From Nitrososphaerales archaeon TH703 (GTDB taxonomy: Archaea > Thermoproteota > Nitrososphaeria > Nitrososphaerales > Nitrososphaeraceae): 8,770 nt of DNA. The position numbers and the translations under genes were made by a program. Positions 6,526 to 8,770 of the stretch are shown here, piece by piece; the first letter of the stretch is position 1, and each line of letters begins with the position of its first letter. The notes below the pieces were generated by a model. The model was not told the DNA's origin, ran no database searches, and saw only the letters and a list, made by a program, of their open reading frames with translations. The stretch lies in NCBI GenBank assembly GCA_014523525.1, contig JAATVL010000019.1:1-8770 (forward strand), in the 5' to 3' direction.

Positions 6526-7452
6526 ATGGAAAAAATTGGGAAAGAGCGCGATATTATTGATAAATCCGATGAAACCAAGTATAGATCAATAAGACTTGTG
6601 GAAAAAAGTGATGAAACTGCAGAAGGTGATGGGTTTATCGTTCATAGATCCTTCCCTTCACGATCTATTCGGAATCTAGATCCTTTCTTACTTTTAGATG
6701 AGATGGGCCCGTTAGATTTGTTACCGCAACAGGGGACAGGATTTCCAGACCACCCTCATAGAGGCTTTGTAACTGTTACATACATGCTTGAAGGAAAATT
6801 CGAACACAAAGATTCTCAGGGAAATTCTGGTAAGCTTGGACCTGGTGATGTTCAGTGGATGACAGCAGGATCTGGTTTAGTTCATTCAGAGATGCCAGAA
6901 AAAGAGTTTGCTAAAAGTGGAGGTAGGTTGCATGGATTTCAACTGTGGATAAATCTTCGCAAAACTGATAAATGGATCAAACCAGATTACCAGGATGTTC
7001 CTTCCACAAAAATTCCTATAGTCAGGACGCCTGATGGTAAAGCATCGATTAAAGTTATTGCAGGAAATTACTTTGATACAAAGGCTGTAATTAGCACGTT
7101 GACTCCTGTTTTGTATTTGCACTTTACCCTGGAACCAGGTGCGGAAGTAATTCAACCCGTTCCCGAAAATTATAATGCATTTGCGTATGTTATTAGTGGT
7201 AAAGGTCTTTTTGGAAAAAACAAAATAACGGTGGGAGAAAAGAACTTGATTGTGTTCAAAAATGACGGTGAATATATTTCTATTAGTGAATCTGAGAATG
7301 CAAGATCTCCTTTGGATGTATTGCTTGTTGCAGGAATGCCTCTGAATGAATCAATAGTACAGTACGGACCATTTGTTATGAATACTAAGGAAGAGATTGA
7401 TAAAACTTTAGAGGATTATCGGAATGGCAGAATAGGAAAGATTGAATTCTAA
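6526..7452 (+). CDS. Pirin family protein (bicupin)
   Basis: This 308-aa protein has the two cupin halves of pirins. The N-terminal half (about 20-150) has FLLLDEMGP (54-62), FPDHPHRGFVTVTYMLEG (73-90) and GPGDVQWMTAGSGLVHSEMP (105-124). The metal-binding set of characterised pirins (three His and one Glu) is intact: H76, H78, H120 and E122. The C-terminal cupin (about 165-290) has LEPGAEVIQPVPENYNAFAYVISG and ends near PLNESIVQYGPFVMNTKEEI. Bacterial and human pirins can show quercetin 2,3-dioxygenase activity with a mononuclear metal, and some act as redox-sensing regulators. Which applies here is unknown. The first 15-20 residues are charged and extend beyond the usual family start. An internal start is possible, but the TATA box at 6497-6504 supports the ATG used. 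The gene is flanked by its own promoter and a T-rich terminator, so it is probably monocistronic. Confidence 0.93.
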   Translation: MEKIGKERDIIDKSDETKYRSIRLVEKSDETAEGDGFIVHRSFPSRSIRNLDPFLLLDEMGPLDLLPQQGTGFPDHPHRGFVTVTYMLEGKFEHKDSQGNSGKLGPGDVQWMTAGSGLVHSEMPEKEFAKSGGRLHGFQLWINLRKTDKWIKPDYQDVPSTKIPIVRTPDGKASIKVIAGNYFDTKAVISTLTPVLYLHFTLEPGAEVIQPVPENYNAFAYVISGKGLFGKNKITVGEKNLIVFKNDGEYISISESENARSPLDVLLVAGMPLNESIVQYGPFVMNTKEEIDKTLEDYRNGRIGKIEF

Positions 7453-7465
7453 AACGATTAGTAGT

Positions 7466-7505
7466 ATTTCTATTTTGTTTTATTGTATTGTATTCTGTTT
7501 TACTT
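7466..7505 (+). terminator. T-rich terminator region after the pirin gene
   Basis: Starting 14 bases after the stop codon, the sense strand runs through repeated T-tracts (ATTTC, ATTTTG, TTTTATTG, TGTTTTAC) with almost no C or G clusters. Tandem T-runs are the usual archaeal transcription stop signal. Confidence 0.5.
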
Positions 7506-7567
7506 ACCTGCTTTAATTATATTATATACTGTTTGTAACCCTCCCCGCCTCATAGAATCTCTTCTTA

Positions 7568-7575
7568 TTATATAG
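7568..7575 (+). promoter_or_regulatory. Strong TATA box upstream of the small ORF and polB
   Basis: TTATATAG is nearly identical to the element before the rhodanese-MBL gene. Its TATATAG core begins 31 bases before the ATG at 7600 (30 bases in the other gene). It is about 150 bases before the polB ATG. It therefore points either to a leaderless small ORF or to a polB transcript with a leader of about 120 nt. Confidence 0.5.
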
Positions 7576-7599
7576 TTCAGAATTGGTAAGAAAGAGATC

Positions 7600-7722
7600 A
7601 TGCCTCATCTAATTGTACATCAAGGTATAAAAAAATCTAGAATAGAGAATTACAACAAGCTAATTTTATGCTGCAGTACTCTAGTTGATAAATTTGTATC
7701 TAAACTCATTATAACAAAATGA
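7600..7722 (+). CDS. Possible 40-aa leader ORF overlapping the polB start (ATGA)
   Basis: This frame encodes 40 residues beginning MPHLIVHQGIKKSRIENYNK. The product is rich in basic and aliphatic residues, has a CC pair at 24-25, and resembles no family I recognise. Two positional signs favour translation: a strong TATA box at leaderless distance from its ATG, and a TGA stop that shares four bases with the polB ATG (ATGA at 7719-7722), the usual geometry of translational coupling. Against it, short frames of this size arise readily by chance, there is no homology evidence, and polB may have its own TATA-like element at 7687-7695. Treat it as a candidate leader peptide or small protein. Confidence 0.3.
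   Translation: MPHLIVHQGIKKSRIENYNKLILCCSTLVDKFVSKLIITK
7687..7695 (+). promoter_or_regulatory. TATA-like element immediately before polB
   Basis: GATAAATTT begins 32 bases before the polB ATG at 7719, the same distance as the GATAAAAA element before the MFS gene. It would give a leaderless polB transcript independent of the small upstream ORF. The match is moderate. Confidence 0.35.
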
Positions 7723-8770
7723 TATCTGGTTGGTTATTTGATGCATATGCTTTAAATGGTAGCATGATTTTCTGGATAAAAAAAGCTGATTCTACAATGA
7801 TAAGAGTGGTAGACAAGAGTTGGAATCATAAAATCTATGTTGCTTCTGAAAAGTCTTTATTAAAATCTATCATAGAAAATAAAGAAATACTTTCCATGAT
7901 AAAAGAACATAATTTTCTTTCTAAATTTGAATTGATAGCAGATATGAAGAGATCTCAAGTTCTTGAACTGGAGTTAAAAGATTCTACTTACTCATTAGAG
8001 TTAGCAGAAAAAATTGAGAGAATGGGAAGATTTGGACAATTTAGAATATACAATGTAGGCATTCTACCCGAACAATCCTATTTTTATGAACACAATATTT
8101 TTCCACTCATGAAGTGTAAAATTCATGTATCTAATTTAAAACTTAATTGGGATGACGAAGAGGATAATGTGTGGTCTACAGAATATGAGTTACCATTATT
8201 TAATAACATACATGTAAAAGTATATCCAAAAGTAAAGGAAGGAAAGATACCTAGAGTTACAGATTCAATAGCATCGGTATCTATACAAGACTGTGACAGA
8301 ATTAAAGATACTATTCATATTCAGGGTACTGAAATAGATATTTTATATCAACTTGTTAAAGAAATAGAAAAAATTAATCCCGATTTTATTCTCACAGAAG
8401 ATGGTGATTCATTTACATTTCCTTATCTAACGTACAGATCGGAAATCAATCAAGTAGATTTAATCCTAGATAGAGAAGGTGTACCATTATGCAGACCTAA
8501 GAGAGAGGGAATATCATATTTCTCTTATGGTAAGATATATTTCAAACCATTAGCTACAAAGCTATTTGGAAGGGTACACATTGACACAGACAATTCCTTT
8601 GTTCTAAATGAATCTGGTCTTCAAGGATTGTATGAACTTGCTAGGATTTGTAGGTTACCATTGCATACGGCGTCCAGGGCCTCTATTGGGAAGTGTATGA
8701 GCAGTCTACAATTCTATAATGCTATGATAAACGATATACTTATTCCATGGAAGCCCACGCAAGCAGAATA
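7719..8770 (+). CDS. polB: Family B DNA polymerase, thaumarchaeal type, N-terminal 350 residues (runs off the window)
   Basis: The frame is open from the ATG at 7719 to the right edge (350 codons plus two bases), so the catalytic palm motifs lie outside. The start, ISGWLFDAYALNGSMIFWIKK, and segments such as SWNHKIYVAS (34-43), RIYNVGILPEQSYFYE (109-124) and MKCKIHVSNLKLNW (131-144) match the N-terminal domain I know from thaumarchaeal PolB. The exonuclease-like domain (about 155-300) keeps the fold signs but not the catalytic residues. The motif II region reads TEDGDSFTFPYL (226-237), with T233 where active enzymes such as Pfu have the catalytic Asp. From about 284 the protein reads GRVHIDTDNSF...GLYELARICRLPLHTASRASIGKCMSSLQFYNA, leading into the polymerase domain and ending at a PWKPTQAE segment. 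It is expected to act in genome replication or repair beside PolD. Family assignment is firm; the exonuclease reading is my manual alignment. Confidence 0.88.
   Translation, partial: MISGWLFDAYALNGSMIFWIKKADSTMIRVVDKSWNHKIYVASEKSLLKSIIENKEILSMIKEHNFLSKFELIADMKRSQVLELELKDSTYSLELAEKIERMGRFGQFRIYNVGILPEQSYFYEHNIFPLMKCKIHVSNLKLNWDDEEDNVWSTEYELPLFNNIHVKVYPKVKEGKIPRVTDSIASVSIQDCDRIKDTIHIQGTEIDILYQLVKEIEKINPDFILTEDGDSFTFPYLTYRSEINQVDLILDREGVPLCRPKREGISYFSYGKIYFKPLATKLFGRVHIDTDNSFVLNESGLQGLYELARICRLPLHTASRASIGKCMSSLQFYNAMINDILIPWKPTQAE

Noticed and set aside
6886..7155. 89-codon minus-strand frame inside the pirin gene
   Set aside because: It is antisense to conserved pirin motifs, and its composition is not protein-like.
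1..8770. A defence island, prophage or mobile element
   Set aside because: No transposase, integrase, nuclease, toxin-antitoxin pair, terminal repeats or CRISPR-like repeats were seen. All genes belong to metabolic, transport or replication families.

Overview
The window is AT-rich archaeal DNA, most likely from a soil-type ammonia-oxidising thaumarchaeon (Nitrososphaeria; a Nitrosocosmicus-like lineage is my guess from the low GC and gene content). The clearest pointer is the gene entering at the right edge. It encodes the N-terminal 350 residues of a family B DNA polymerase of the type I associate with Thaumarchaeota. Several genes also have a TATA-like element about 28-32 bases upstream of the start codon, which is the layout of leaderless archaeal transcripts. 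An F420-type flavin/deazaflavin oxidoreductase fits this assignment. No rRNA, tRNA, CRISPR array, insertion sequence or phage gene is visible.

Layout from left to right: (1) a two-domain VOC (glyoxalase/extradiol-dioxygenase-like, CatE type) protein whose 5' end lies outside the window; (2) a rhodanese plus metallo-beta-lactamase fusion, probably a persulfide dioxygenase/sulfurtransferase; (3) on the minus strand and convergent with it, a substrate-binding protein of the nitrate/sulfonate/taurine (SsuA/NMT1) class; (4) a 617-base gap with no convincing gene; (5) a 92-aa dimeric alpha/beta-barrel-like protein of unknown function, probably starting at a leaderless TTG; (6) a 12-TM MFS transporter; (7) a small PPOX-fold, probably F420-dependent, oxidoreductase; (8) a pirin-family bicupin; (9) a possible 40-codon ORF overlapping by ATGA with (10) the polB start. 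Genes 4-10 are all on the plus strand but mostly have their own promoter-like elements, so they look like single transcription units rather than one operon.

Functionally the window is accessory metabolism beside a replication gene. The persulfide dioxygenase fusion and the putative sulfonate-binding protein both suggest organic or reduced sulfur handling. The VOC protein, pirin and PPOX protein are metal- or cofactor-dependent enzymes of the kind linked to aromatic or electrophile turnover and redox housekeeping. I see no obvious new multi-gene defence or mobile system. The points most worth checking are the apparent loss of all three 3'-5' exonuclease motifs in the polymerase, the possible small ORF coupled to its start, the rhodanese-first domain order of the sulfur enzyme, and a perfect 10-bp stem between the MFS and PPOX genes.
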